64,000 bases of DNA from Tetrahymena elliotti 4EA (GCA_000231825.2 JH720335.1:1-64000); one strand, 5' to 3'; positions 38,001 to 50,900 are shown, counted from the first letter of the stretch. The notes: generated by a model not told the origin, from the sequence alone. Program-made: numbers and translations.

Positions 38001-40420
38001 GTTTGAGTTTTCACATGAATTATTGTATTTTCCAGGGAAAGTTTGCATAGAAACAGGTTGGACACTAAGGGAAATACTCAACAGATATGTATTTTAATTG
38101 TTTTTATTTCTAGAAGTTTGATCTGTGTCTCCTAAATCATCTCTAATTTCATGGTGGATGTCATTGATTATAATTTCATGGTATTATTTTTTTTCAAGTT
38201 CAAACTCTCCTTCATATCTCTTCAGCTACAAGAAAATGAGGAAAAGGTTAACATAGTCTTTACCTTAATTTAATAAATCAGAGGGATTAACAAATTCGTT
38301 TGCATCCATATTTCTCACTTTTTTAAACACTTTTTAAATTAATCTTTCTGTCTCAGGTAAGCAGTTGAATTCAAAAATAAAAAGAAGATCAAATATTTCA
38401 TTGCTCCTAATTTGCCTTAACTTGCAATCTATTTTAAAATCAAATTTCTTATAAACTGGTTCAGCAATATTTCTAGGTAGTGTGCCTTCTCCATTTAATT
38501 TAGGACTATTTTTGAATGTTAAAGAATCAATAGGCTTCAAATCGTATTTTTCTTCTACTGGTTGAATAATTAAATCCAAAATGCTCACCATCATCTTTAT
38601 TTATTATGAAATTAAGAGTTAAAAAGTGACATGTATTTTCAATAAATAATTAAGTATTTATATAAAAAATTACATGATGAAAGAGAATGTCATCTGCTAT
38701 GACTTCGTGTGATGGGAAAGAACCCTCAAATTATACCTTTATTTAGTTGACTAAGTTTAACTTCTTTACTAACACAATTTCAACTGCTTGAATGATATTT
38801 GCCTTTATATTGAATTCATTTAGATTCTTCTAATTAATTTTATGGAATTCATTATTGAGCTTTCTGATGAAATATAGATAAATGTATTGTTAATGATATT
38901 CGTAAATACATTTAGACAGTTCTTTTAAATCATCATTTTTAATTACATTCAAAGAAACCATATTGTACCATTTTAAATAATCTTTTTCAAGTTGACTTAT
39001 GTTATCGCAAGAGTTTTTAAAAAGAAGATCATGATAATATTCATTTATTTAGACCATTTCTGAAACTTTTGGCTACTTTTCTAGAATTACTTATATCATC
39101 TTGCTGCTTTTCCACATTATAGGACCCATCAATAGTTTATAATAAACTTTTTAATAATTTTCTGTCTACTAAAGTCCTACTGTTTCTATTTATTCATAAA
39201 CAGATTCTTCAGTTTAGATTGTTTGATTGCCCAAGTTAATTCCTTTGCCCAAACTTTCATCAAGCCAGACTTCAATTTCTATTTCTTTGTCTAGCTAAAT
39301 AACTTCTTAAACCTTTTTTTGGATGAAATATTTTTTAATTAAGTCAAGATTTTTTGAAAAAAAGATTTTTTAATATAAATTAAAGCTAAGATAATTTCTA
39401 ATAAAGTATTATTTTGTTTACCTTTTCTTAAATGATAACTCCCTTGCTTTAGAACTTTTTATCTCTAGCAATTACGCTTTGTTGTTATTCTTTACATTTA
39501 AACAGCTAGCTTAAATTAGTAATCCTCTCGTTGTCATCTTCACAACTTCTAATAAACTTTTAACCTTTTTCATTGTAGAAAACAATTTGCATGTGCTAAT
39601 CTATAATGAAAAAAGTAGTCATATTTTTTAAAGAGAGGTAGGAATTGCTTTTATCTGACTTCTAAAAAGAATTAATAAAGATCCAATATTTTCTCATGAC
39701 TCTATTAACAATATAACATATAGTAACAGTCAAGAGGGTATAACTAATCATCAAATTGCTAGAAGAAACAAAGAATTCATGAATAGTAATTTAATATAAG
39801 TTATTTATATTGCAATAACTTTAGTAGGGCATTTATTTTCTAGCGCAATTAAACTATTCTTAATCTCTGCAAAGGATCATAGTTTATAATATAGCATTTT
39901 CCAAAAGAGTGAGTGCTAAACATTACAAAGGGGTAGAGATAATGATTGAATTTTAAACGATTATTGCTATTTAACCCAATATTTGCCATAGTTCTAAATC
40001 AACAAGGTTTTTGTCTAACAACAAAAATTAAATAGTTATCAATTCAAAAAAAATAACGATCAATATAGCCAATCTTTAAAGATGGAAGGACTTTTAATTT
40101 CTAAATACATAACCAATGAAGTAAGACGCAATCAACAATAAAACTAATCCTAAATCCTAGTAATTTAATAACTCTTTCAAGTGTAACCAAGGTATTATCT
40201 TTACTAAACTAGTGATAATCACTATAATTTACGTTTGTTGAAAAAGATCTAAATTAATGTAAAACATTGTTTCCTATATGAAAGTCTCTTCAGACTTTGG
40301 ATTCACAAACTTTCCATACTTATCCTAAAAATAACAGCTTTTATTCAGGTACTAATTGTATAAAGTACCTTTCTTAAAGCTTGCGTTAGCTCCAGAACCT
40401 GCTCTCCTTTAAGATTTCAT
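35098..40420 (-). CDS. PAS / histidine-kinase-like / receiver-like membrane protein
   Basis: Seven exons (40420-39422, 39312-38674, 38594-37888, 37829-37657, 37601-36613, 36339-35653, 35595-35098) join in frame to 1563 residues. The N terminus has about six membrane segments (residues 60-240). A PAS-like sensor follows (about 255-330, MTTFFIIDQHMQIVFYNEKG). Next is a helical part and a region that fits the start of a HATPase domain (IEFEG-type strand, then HEVIADDILFHHMMVSILDL, like the N box). A long Ser/Gln-rich low-complexity stretch (37601-35653) separates it from a receiver-like domain (last 166 residues, starting NILVYTNNSQIVSQL and with IFLFILIDFQEQPDK). No clear HisKA H-E/D-R-T-P box, no typical G boxes and no classical DD pair are seen, so it may be a pseudokinase. 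The family resembles ciliate hybrid PAS-kinases. Confidence 0.68.
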
Positions 40421-41518
40421 ATAATTTATTTGCTAATTCCTTACTAATAAATAAATAATATTTCTTTTTTAGTACAGTTTTGAATTTATTTATGTATTTT
40501 TCAAACTACTAACAATTAATGATGATTGCACTTTACTACAATCAAATTTATTCTTATCTATTTAATAAATATACCTTTATAAAAAAACACCTATCATCTA
40601 TTAAAATTTGTTTAAATAGTTAATCCAAATCACTAAACAACTAACAGTTCAGTATTATTTCAACTAAATTTTATTTTTCTTATTATTTAAAATACCTCTT
40701 TTACCAAAATAATTCTTAACCATGCTCTGTTTTAAGTAAATCTTTATTTTTTATAAGAGTAAAGGCTATCAAATGTATCTTAAATAATTCCTACTAGGAA
40801 ATAGCTAAACAGGTAACTAGTTTATTAATTAAGCAAATTTAAATAATTTGATTTAAACTGATTCAAACAAAAATTTTATAAAATGTTTATTAAGAATTCT
40901 TAACAATTATTTAAAAAATACAAATTTTAGAATGGTATTTTCTCCAAATATTCGCAATTAATTTCTTTTTCTCAAATTAGAAAAATTGATATAGAAATTT
41001 TTGTATTTTTGACTAAATTTTAAATATTTCAAGTTAAATAAGAATTAATAACAATTATTTTGGGTGAAAATTTAAAAGATAAAAAGAATAATAGGTTTTT
41101 CTAGCTTAAATTTCAGCTTGAGAACAAAGTGATTAAAAAGATGAAAAAATGGATTTTAAATTAAAATTTTAACTGATAAATTTAGAAAACAAATCATTAA
41201 AAGTTTAATTGATTCATATTAAAATTAATTGTTAAATTAAAAATGTAAGTTTGAAATGTAGAAGAACTACTTATCTATCTATTTATTTATACATTTAGTA
41301 GGTTTTTTATTCTCAAAGAAAGGATTAGATTTAATTTTTTATCTATCTATCTATCTAAAATTTGAAAGAAATTTCTTAAAGATATTTTAATTATTGGGCA
41401 ATTAAATCTATTGAGATTAACAAGAAAGTTAAACTAAAAATACGCTACATATAGATTTATTAGAATTTTAGAAAAACCACCAATACAAATCATTCATTTG
41501 TTTAATAAAAATAGAGCG
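40421..41518. other. Intergenic between divergent genes, with tatc microsatellite
   Basis: About 1.1 kb, AT-rich. A (tatc)4 run lies at 41340-41356, and related tatctatttatt tracts occur at 41270-41290. No gene recognised. Confidence 0.5.
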
Positions 41519-42905
41519 ATGAAAAAAAACGCATCTAAAATTTTTAACAGACTTTAACTTATCCAAAATAAATAACAAAGTGTTTAGTTTGGTGCTAATA
41601 GATTGAAACCTCTTTATGACTTTTCTGCAAAGGGGATTGCTGAAAATATAACCACAATAAAAAGATATTATCAAGATGTGGCTTATATAGGTCCATCTAT
41701 TTCCTCCTTTCTTGAAGATTTGCCCCATAGTATGGTATTTATGGAATTTATTTGTTTTATTCAATATAATAAGAAGGTTTTCCATTTTATAGCATTTAAA
41801 TCCTCTTTTAATTTTATAAGTAACATTTTTGTAATTATTTTAATATAGATTTAGATCTCAAAAATTTATTTATTTGTGATAACACTGAAGAGCTAGTTAG
41901 GGAAAGCCTTCAAGAGATAGATTTAATAGCACCTTAAATTAATTTATATAAAAAATTCCCTGGTTTGAAAGTATATCCTCTCATAGTTGATGAAGAATTG
42001 TTTCCTTTTTAAAAAGAATCTCTTGATATGGTTATATCTAATATGAATATGCATTATGTAAATGATTTATCTGTCGGATTCTCTAGAATCTTAGATTCTC
42101 TAAAGCCTGATGGTACACATATAGGTAATCAGCAAATCTCAATCAAATTAAAGTGTATCCTTCAGCTTTAAATGGAAAAAGGATATCTAACACAAAAAAT
42201 AAATTTATAAAAATGAAAACCTACTTTATATTTAATAAATATTTTTAATATAGGAGCAATATTAGGAGAAGAAACTTTATAGGAGTTAAGAATTGCTTTT
42301 ACTTTAGCAGAAAGTGAGAGATGTGGTGGTGTAAGCTAGCATGTGAGTCCATTTGTCACAATTACAGAATTAGGAAATCTTATTACAAGACTATCTTACA
42401 ATCTACCAACTGTTTTTTCTGAAAAGAGAATGCTTTATTTTGATAGCTCCATTGATCTGATGCAATTTTTGTAAGTAATTCAATCTAACTTGTATATCAT
42501 AAATAGCTTTTTACTAAAAACAGACAAGATTGTGGAGATAACTCATGTCTTCTTGAAAAGAGAAAGGGAGTCTTGAAAGATACAGTTTTAGGAAGTATAG
42601 CAATTTATGATTCATTATTTAAGGAACTCAGTGATCCAGATTATAAAAATAAGATATTTAGCACTTTTGAAATAATTAGCTATGCAGGCTGGAAATATCA
42701 TGAAAGCTAGCCAAAACCAAAAAAGAGAGGTAGTGCAGAATTTAGTTTAAAAGATCTCAGTAAAGAAATAGTCGACATAGATCCTGAAGCTGCCCAAAGA
42801 ATGAAATCAGGTGAAATTCTTGAGGAAGGAGATGGGCCAGATGAAGTTGACCCATTATAAGGTTTATAAAACGAAGAAGACCTTGAGTCAAAAAAGAAAA
42901 ATTGA
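41519..42905 (+). CDS. NDUFAF5-like complex I assembly methyltransferase homologue
   Basis: Four exons (41519-41729, 41849-42124, 42254-42470, 42524-42905) give 361 residues. NDUFAF5 hydroxylates an arginine of NDUFS7 during mitochondrial complex I assembly and keeps a methyltransferase fold. Family landmarks: YDFSAKGIAENI, DEELFPFQKESLDMVISNMN with HYVNDL, LKPDGTHIGAILGEETLQEL, SPFVTITELGNL, LLEKRKGVLKDTVLGS, and near the end GWKYHESQPKPKKRGSAEFS. The N terminus (basic, Asn/Gln/Arg) fits a mitochondrial targeting peptide. The usual glycine-rich SAM loop (GCGRG) is missing: around the first intron the sequence passes from EDLPH to NLDLKNLFICD. A second possible donor near 41820 would keep extra residues but no glycine loop. 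Confidence 0.85.
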
Positions 42906-43330
42906 AATAAATTAAAATGGAATAAATTAACTCGCAAAGATAGAAATAAATAAATATTCTATATTTTATCAGAAATTTTTAAATAGCAGATTGATCTTCA
43001 CATTAAAAAGAGTTTTTCTATATTTTTTTGAATAAATCTATTTATGTGTGTATGTATGTTTTATATTTTTTGGTTTAAGTAAAATTAAATGAGTGTGTTT
43101 ATTTATTGAATAAATTTGTGATATTAAGTTTATCATTTTGAAATCTGATACGATTTTAAAATTTGTTTCTTTTTTTTATTAAAAATATCAAAACAATCAA
43201 ATAATTTTACAAAATTTAATATTTTCAAAATTTTATAAATTTTAGTTTTGAGGTTTTAACAATTAGAGGAATATTAAGCGAAGCAATAATTAAGCACCAA
43301 GAAATATATAAAAAGGATAGAATTAGTGAA
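42906..43330. other. Intergenic, AT-rich
   Basis: About 420 bases between same-strand genes; no element recognised. Confidence 0.5.
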
Positions 43331-46122
43331 ATGGATATATTGAAGAAGAGAAATAGTAGAAGCATTATTGGCAGTAAATGTAGAAATTTTCCTTTTTGAA
43401 AGATTTTTGTTTTAGCGAATCAAATAATTAATTATGTCAAATAGCTGTGTAAAACATCAATGCAAGGAAAGATGATTTGAAAGAATAAGACCAAGCAGAT
43501 ATTTAAGAGAAAGAATACTTAAATTATAAGCAATTTGACACAGAATATTCACAAATTCTTTAAAGGCTTCAACTACTTTAAAACAAAGAGCAATTATAAA
43601 AATTGAAGTAATTTATTACATTAATGAATGAATGAACATATTTAAAAATGTTTATTATTATTTAGCGATAACTAGATAAAAGAATTATGTTAGAAGATTT
43701 ATATTTTAATTTTTGACTGGTAGAAGTAAACAAAGGAAATCTAAGATATTTATTGCAGAGAAAGTCTCCTTTAGGGTTTGATTTCTTTGCTTATAAACTT
43801 ATAAAGCGTTAAAGGAAGAGTAAGAATCTTAAAGTAGAGTTTATAAATGTTTAGGGTGATTGGATATCAAAGAATAGTTGACCCTAGCTATGAGGGTAAT
43901 GACTCCATAATCACAAATGAAGACTATCAAGAATTGATATTTACTGTTTTAAAGGAAATATTTAACTACACAAAAGATAAAGATATTATATCTATTCTTG
44001 TAGAAGAGGGTATCTTTGGTGAAGTTGTTGAAACTTTACAATCCTTAAAAGCCTATATATCATCTAAATATAATAAAATATTAGGAATAGATATATTATA
44101 CTTTTTCATATAAATTCTTAAAAATTTAGCAAATTAAGAAAAACTTAGATATAGATTCTTCGAAAAGCGTGCTATGGATATTATTTCAGGCTACTTACAT
44201 CATTTTGAGCTTAATTTAGATGAAGTAAACATATTCAACAAATTTGATTGAAAAAAAATATTTGCTTAAAAATTTTAAAATTCAAAAAACCTTTATTTAA
44301 TAATTAGAAAGATGAAGATGATAGAGATTCAAAAATAATGAAGCTTTATAGTTAAATTACTGCTCTTTTGAGAAATTTGGCAGTAGATATTAATTGCACT
44401 AAAGTTTTCTTAGAGTATGGAATCATAGATAAACTTTGTTTGTCAATTGTACTTTATCCAAATGAATAAAATGAACTCATGCTCAACACAATGAGAATCT
44501 TGTCTAAAATATCATTAAACAGAGAATGCTCCTTGAAAATATTTGAAAACTAAGATTGTATCAAGAATATTTGTTCTTTATTCAAAATATTTAAGACAAA
44601 CATTTTTATCATAATTCGTATCTCCTTCATCTTTGCAAACATAACAACTTATAATGAGTCTATTAGAAATATGATTTACTTCTAATTTAATGCTTTTAAG
44701 GACATTTATAATTGCTTTGAATATTATGCCCAAAGAGAGCTTACTCCCTTAAAGAACGAAACAGTAGATAAATTGGGTCTTTCTACTGCGGCATGGGACT
44801 TCAAAATTATGCAAAAAGAGTAATTTTTTAGAATCTATTTTCCATAATAAATTAAAATAGAATTAGCTTCATTAAAATTTAAAAACTAAGCAATTTTTCT
44901 TTTTATCATATTATTATTTAGTTAATTAATTTATTTAATTACTATAATTTTTTCAATACAAATAGATCTGATTCTGAGGCTTTAATTAAGTTGCTCCGTT
45001 TGATAGCAAACTTGATGACAGTTTAAGAAATAGGAACTCATTTAATAACTAAAAAAGGATTGTATTACCATGATTTGATTAAGAAATGCAAGTTGATTTT
45101 ATAAAAATATAAAGAAATAAATGAAAAGAATTCAGAAATAATTAATTGTGTTTTAAGTTGCCTTGCAAATGTTTCGTTTTATGATAAACAAGCTGCTATT
45201 ACAAATGATTTTGAGTAAAAAAATATTAAAAATGAGCTTGTAATTTAAATAGGAAGCTATATCATGCAAAATGATAGTGAGGATATTTGTTGTGAAGCAC
45301 TTCGTGTTTTGAGCAACCTCAGTAGATCAAAAGACCTTATAAAGCAAATATTAAAATTTAAATTATTAGATGCAGTTGTTCTCTTATTAGATTCTAATTC
45401 TAAAGACATAGTTTATTATGCTATTGGTACACTTATTAATTTAACTAACTCAGAAGATATTAAGTATTTATTTACTTTATTAACTTAATTTCAAAAAAAT
45501 TTTAATTTATTTTATATCAATCAATTTAGGAAAATGATGGATAATAATGTAATGGAGAGTTTATTATAAATCGTAGAGGACTGCACACTTGATGATAATG
45601 ATTTGGTTTCTATTACTTTGAAGGTTGATTATTTATTTTTACTTTTCATCAATCAATAAACTATTCCAAATAATAAAAAAAGTGCATAGGAAATATAATG
45701 GAAAATAATAGTAAAATACAGTAAGATTATACTAAAAAGATTGAAGCTGCTCTTATGAAGTATGGGGAAGAATGTGATATCGTTATAGTAATAAAAATTT
45801 TCATATTAAATATTCTTATTTTAAGAATTAAATATTTACTTTAAATTATCTCTAACTTAAAATTAAAATAAAATATTAATTAGTCACATACAAAATAAGA
45901 AAATGATAAGATTACTGAAATTTATGAATTAAGAGGATTGATAAACTAAATACTTAATAGCATTCCTGAAGAGATGTATGCATGTCTTGTTCCTAGTAAC
46001 AAATTAACTTTAAACTATTATCTATTTCTAATTTCTAATTTTAATTTTAAAAAGATTGTGGTAGAAAGTTTAAGGAACATAGTGAATATATAAAGCACAT
46101 GCAAAGAAGACACAATTTGTGA
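43331..46122 (+). CDS. ARMC2-like armadillo-repeat protein with C-terminal C2H2 zinc finger
   Basis: Nine exons (43331-43373, 43445-43607, 43666-44224, 44308-44819, 44966-45463, 45530-45623, 45683-45787, 45884-45995, 46055-46122) give 717 residues with consistent phases. The body is alpha-helical armadillo repeats. The order of segments (ALLRNLAVDINCTKVFLE, then MRILSKISLNRECSLKIF, then RLIANLMTVQEIG, VLSCLANVSFYDKQAAI, EALRVLSNLSRS and YAIGTLINLTNSED) follows that of animal ARMC2, a protein needed for radial-spoke and axoneme assembly. The last two exons form a C2H2-type finger, YACLVPNCGRKF followed by HMQRRH. I do not know a finger in animal ARMC2, so this looks like an added domain. The short 5' exons and the donor of exon 7 (45782 or 45788) are the least certain parts. 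Confidence 0.75.
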
Positions 46123-46283
46123 TGAATTTTATTTATGAAAGCAAAAGATCAAATTTTTAATTAAACTTTGAAAATAAATTACAAAAATAATTCTATAATA
46201 TGAAATTAATCTAATTTACACATTTTATTTATTTATTTGTTTTTTTTTTAAATTTCTTATGAACGATGAAATAAATAAATAAA

Positions 46284-47199
46284 TCAGTTATTTTTATCAT
46301 TTTTATATCCATAAGAGGGGTTGCGACTATGATTGCTTTGAGTAAACATCTCAAATTAAGTTCTATATTAGTAAGGAGTAGAATTTAAATCTTGTTTATT
46401 TTATGAATAATCTTGATTTTAATATGCTCGTTAATTTTTAATTTCTTAAGATATCTTTAATAATTCAATCACTTTACTACTCAAATATTCTAACTAGGCT
46501 TCTGAATCACCAATTCGTTCATCAAAGTTGTTCAAGCTTTCTTCAAAGGTTCTAACTGCATGGTTTATATTACTTATTGATTCCTTTATTTCTTCTTCAT
46601 TATTCTAAGCATCACTTTCTTTTTTAACTTTGATCTAAGTGGAGGTTGTAATTTTGTTCATTTACTTTTACTCTAAAATTTCTCTTGAAAGATAATTTAC
46701 ACTTTTCTTATTTGACGAAGGATACTGCTAGTTCAAAGTATTTTTATTTCCAGATAAAATAATACTCTCCTTAAAAACTTAATTTAAGTCTAACTACTCA
46801 CAGCTGTAAGCATCCTTTACATATAAAAAAGTAATTAAATGAGTTTTAAGCTTAAAAATTTACTTGGCATTAGATATAGTTTTCGAATAGTAGAAATTTC
46901 ATTCTAATTGAGTCATAAGCTTCTGTAGTTGCTATATACATTCTTCCTATTTCTGATTTACAGTTTCGACACATAAGCATTTCATAAACACATAATTCAG
47001 TTACAGCACTAGAATTATTATCACTTTGCTACTATGAAATATACTTTTATTCTGATTTAATTACGCTTGATATATTACCTTCAAGCTAAATAAATTTGAT
47101 ATCATCTATAACATAAATGGATTAAATTTTGTTGGTTATAGAAATAAAATTAAGGCATTTTTTGCATTAAATTACTCCTTGTGTTTGCTAGTATTACAT
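46284..47199 (-). CDS. Mis18-like protein (Yippee/Mis18 zinc fold)
   Basis: Two exons (47199-46864 and 46814-46284) give 288 residues. Mis18 proteins prime centromeres for loading of the centromeric histone H3 (CENP-A). The N-terminal domain has two zinc knuckles, CKKC (about residues 12-15) and CRNC (about 75-78). The context of the second is LCVYEMLMCRNCKSEIGRMY, then DSIRMKFLLFENYIQC, which matches the L-x-C-x-x-C...G-x-x-Y...R-x-x-F...I-x-S-Y pattern of Mis18. A coiled coil follows (about residues 165-235, with SISNINHAVRTFEES), as in Mis18 where it serves oligomerisation, and then an Asn/Gln tail. A Yippee-type protein is the alternative, but those lack the long coiled coil. Convergent with the ARMC2-like gene, 160 bases away. 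Confidence 0.65.
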
Positions 47200-47980
47200 G
47201 CTTTTGTTTTAAAATTTGACTTTGTTAAAAAGATATGGTTAGTTAAATTTTAAAAAGGGATTAATTGTAAATTTAGGAATTTTAAAATATAAACACCAAT
47301 TAAAGACAGATCGATAAATAAAAAGTAATAATTTTTATAATGCAAATTTAATACAAATTAAATAGATAGTAAAGAAATCCTTTGACAATTTGAGACAATA
47401 AAATAATTTCAATATTAATTCAATATTTTTTTTAGTCTATTATTGATTGATTTTTTTTATTTTGAATTTTATTCATTTATATTTACTCATTCTTTAAAAA
47501 GTCAATAGATTTTGTTATTCTAATTAAGACATATTAACATATTAAGATTTTCCTTAATAGTTTTGTTTATTAATTTAAAGTTTTAGCTTAAATTTTTTTT
47601 GATTCATTAACAAATTGAAATAGTAATAAAATAATGTTGAAATAATTTTTTTTATTGATTATTCAGGATTTCTTAAAGAAAGTAAAAAAACTTTTATTGC
47701 TATTATTGAGGTAAAAAGGGATTTCTTCAAATTAATATATTTTAATTTAAGTAATTAATAATATTTTTAGTAATATTGATTACTTTTAAGTATTGTTTGA
47801 AAATTTAGGAATTAGAAATGGAATTAAAAAATAATAAAGTCTTTTTTAATAGTATAAATTTAATACACTAAATAGACAGACAGTAATAAAATATTTGACA
47901 AATTGAAATAATAAATAATTTAAATGATAATTTATAATTTTTTGTAATTTATTTTTTGAGATAATTTTTTTATTTATTTT
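47200..47980. repeat. Decayed tandem copies of the 3' end of the next gene
   Basis: Two degenerate copies (about 47340-47570 and 47600-47830) resemble the 3' end of the minus-strand gene that stops at 47981. On the minus strand, aacaaaatctattgactttt near 47510 and a segment near 47690 align with the gene's own end at about 48020. The copies have point and indel differences, and their frames end at different TGA codons. They lie downstream of the true stop, inside or beyond the 3' untranslated region. Confidence 0.5.
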
Positions 47981-50900
47981 TCATTTTTATTCATTTGTTT
48001 CTGGTTTATTCTTATAAAAAGTAAAAAGATTTTGTTGTTATTGTTATTATTTAGGTGTACTATGATTTTCTTCAATGAAAAAATTTTAATTTATTTAGTT
48101 AGTAACATTCTTTGGAAACATATGTGTTTATTAGTTTAAAATTTTAGCTTATATTTTTTATTGAATCTTTTGAATTTGGTATTTGTTCATCAAATTTGTG
48201 TTTGGTAAATTAGTAAAAGTTGCAGTTTTATTGTTTTGATCACTCAAATTGTAATGAGAAAATATTTATTCTTTCTTCAATTCATTCATTGATTTTTGAC
48301 TAAATTTAAATGATTAGTCATTTTCTTCTGTTTTTATTCTTGATAAATTTCTGCCACGCCCAATAATGTTTTCTTAATTATTAATTTAGTTATCTATTGA
48401 ATTGTTTTTTGATTTTATTTTTTTGATGTCCTTTATATTTTATAGCCATAATTATTTCTATTCCTAATTAAGAGATTGCTAGTGATGATGAGGATTTAGA
48501 GTAAGTAAACTAACATCATTAGAGCTTTCACACACAGATGCTTTTCTACTTTAATTTTTTTGTTGATTGCTTTGGCCTGAAAGTTATTTTTGCTAAAAAG
48601 TTATTTCTGTTTAAAAACTTATAAATTCATTTGATTAACTAGTATTTAACAATTAATAGGGTTAGCATGAAATATATTTTGGTTAGGTTCCTTAAATTTA
48701 ATTTTTGATTGATTTATTTTAATCATTTTTAAGTTGGTGCTTTTGAAGCAATTATTAATATGATAATTATTACTTTTAAATTTGAGCTTAAGGATAGTTA
48801 AAGGGTTTCTATTATAAAAGCTAATTAACAGAAGTATTTTATTTTCGATCAGAGAGAGACTGTAAAGATTTATGAATCAAGCTTTTTCCCTTTTAAAAGT
48901 TTTATTATAAATTGTAAAAATTGTATTAGCTTTGATTATTTTTCTCTTCGCCAAAGCCCTTACTATTATTACTTTCCTGCTTTTAAATATTTTAATTATT
49001 GTTGTGGGCTTTTAAGTAATATTCTTATTCATTTTCTGATTTCATAATTTAATTAAGTCTTAATACAGTTTAGAACTCATCTGCCTTAGCGCTCTGGGCA
49101 AAATTATAATTTTATTTTTATTTCATCTACATTTTTGCAGTTTCTTCAGGGCCATTTTACAATATATTGTAATGATCATTATTAGTATTGATGTAGTTAT
49201 TTGAGTTAGGTTAAGCGAACAAACTATTTTTACTTTTTCTAAAAGTTAATTCAGAATAGTTTCTCAAAATTGATTTCTTTACATTTTACTCATTTCTACC
49301 TATTTAATTAAATTAATTTGTTTATTTAATAAATAAATGATAATATATAAATAAATACTTGAATAGCATTCATAGAACTCTTATTTTTAATCAGGAGACA
49401 CATTAGATCTTCTTGTGAACAAGTCTAAATCTACCTTAGGCACTGAGTAATTTTAAATTCTTCCACTTGAAGTCTCTGGTTTTTGATTAATAAAAATATT
49501 TTTCACAAAACTCTTGCTTGCAGTATTATCTGTGATGTTGTTTTTCATGATATAGATTTGTTTTTCTCTCGAAAAATTTTAGGAATCTTTGTGAATTGAA
49601 ATTTGACCTATGTTTAATTATCTTTTTGGCTTATTAATTTACATGCCTTAGTAAAATTTAGTAAATTTGAAAAAAAGAGTTTTATGAATTTATAACAATA
49701 TCCCACTCTCACTTTTACATTAAAATTTGCAGCTATTTATATTTGTAATTTTTGGTTATAATTTCAAGTCGGACTTTTCCTCATTATCATTTTCTTATTA
49801 AGAATGATTAAATCTAGGTACGTCTTAAAAATGATTGGTTGTTATCAAATCACCATGGTTGTACTCTTATGACTAATAATTTTAAAATAAATTAAAACCA
49901 ATTAATAAATTTATTAAATGTATCTACTGTAGAATTTCCTTGATTTGATTACAGTTTAGGAAAAGAGAGAGCACTTTTTCTATCAATAATTTTCTAATTG
50001 TCTTCTTCAAAATACAAAATTCTCTACAAATTTAAAAATTTATAAATACAGAGCAAACAAACTCATTTTATTTTACTTAAAATTTGCCTTAAAGAACAAT
50101 CATATAATATTCTAAAGAACACTTAAATTCTTCTTAATGCATATAGCTGTAAATCTTAGAGTTTGCAATTACTCTTAAGATATTTTATTCTGACAATTAA
50201 GAGAAAAAGCTCAAGTTTTTAAAGGTCTAAAGACATCTTTGAATAAGGTCTTAAATTTTTTAACCCTAATTTCCTTGTTCTTAACTCTATATATCTATTT
50301 TAGCTACTATGGATTCTTCTAAAGCAATTAAAGTTTTAGCTACTCCTGTTTATCTAACTAATTCAACTAATCCAAATATACTACCTGCTTCATAAATTCT
50401 TCCCACTTTCATGCTTTTTGTTGGCTTGACCTGCAGCTTTCCTTTCAAGACTATTATCAAGCAAACTTAAGGAGATTCTATTTATATAAAAATGAAGGTC
50501 AATCTTATTCTATTTTATGAATTTTAAGTTAACCAAACTAAGAACAAAAATTGTAATTACCTTTATGCAATATAACTTAATTCTGATTACATATGTAATA
50601 CTACATTTTTTCTTACATATCTTTCAATTCTTTATAACCTATATCATAATTGAATGGAAGAGACTCAAATATCTAATTTAAATTTGTCCGTCCTACATAT
50701 TTATCAGAAACTATTTAGCTGAATTCCAATTATATCTTTTTAAATTTTATTTTAAAAGTCCTTAATATATACTGATAAGCTGAATAATGTATACCATTTA
50801 AATTGCCTGGATAAAATATGTTTATATCTTTTGAAATTGAAGTTATTAAGGAGACTATTTCACCTATTATTTTTCTATGATCTTTTTTGGGATTTAATTT

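Noticed and set aside
37873..38097. A plus-strand frame that looks like a membrane protein
   Set aside because: It lies opposite the minus-strand exon 38594-37888, which reads into flanking exons in phase; the hydrophobic look is an antisense effect.
38206..38243. A possible 38-nt intron (minus strand gtaaag...ttgtag) in the PAS/kinase-like gene
   Set aside because: Its removal leads directly to a TGA, while reading through keeps the frame to the next verified exon junction.
46310..46325. A ggggtt match to the ciliate telomere unit
   Set aside because: It is a single occurrence inside the coding sequence of the Mis18-like gene, not a tandem array.
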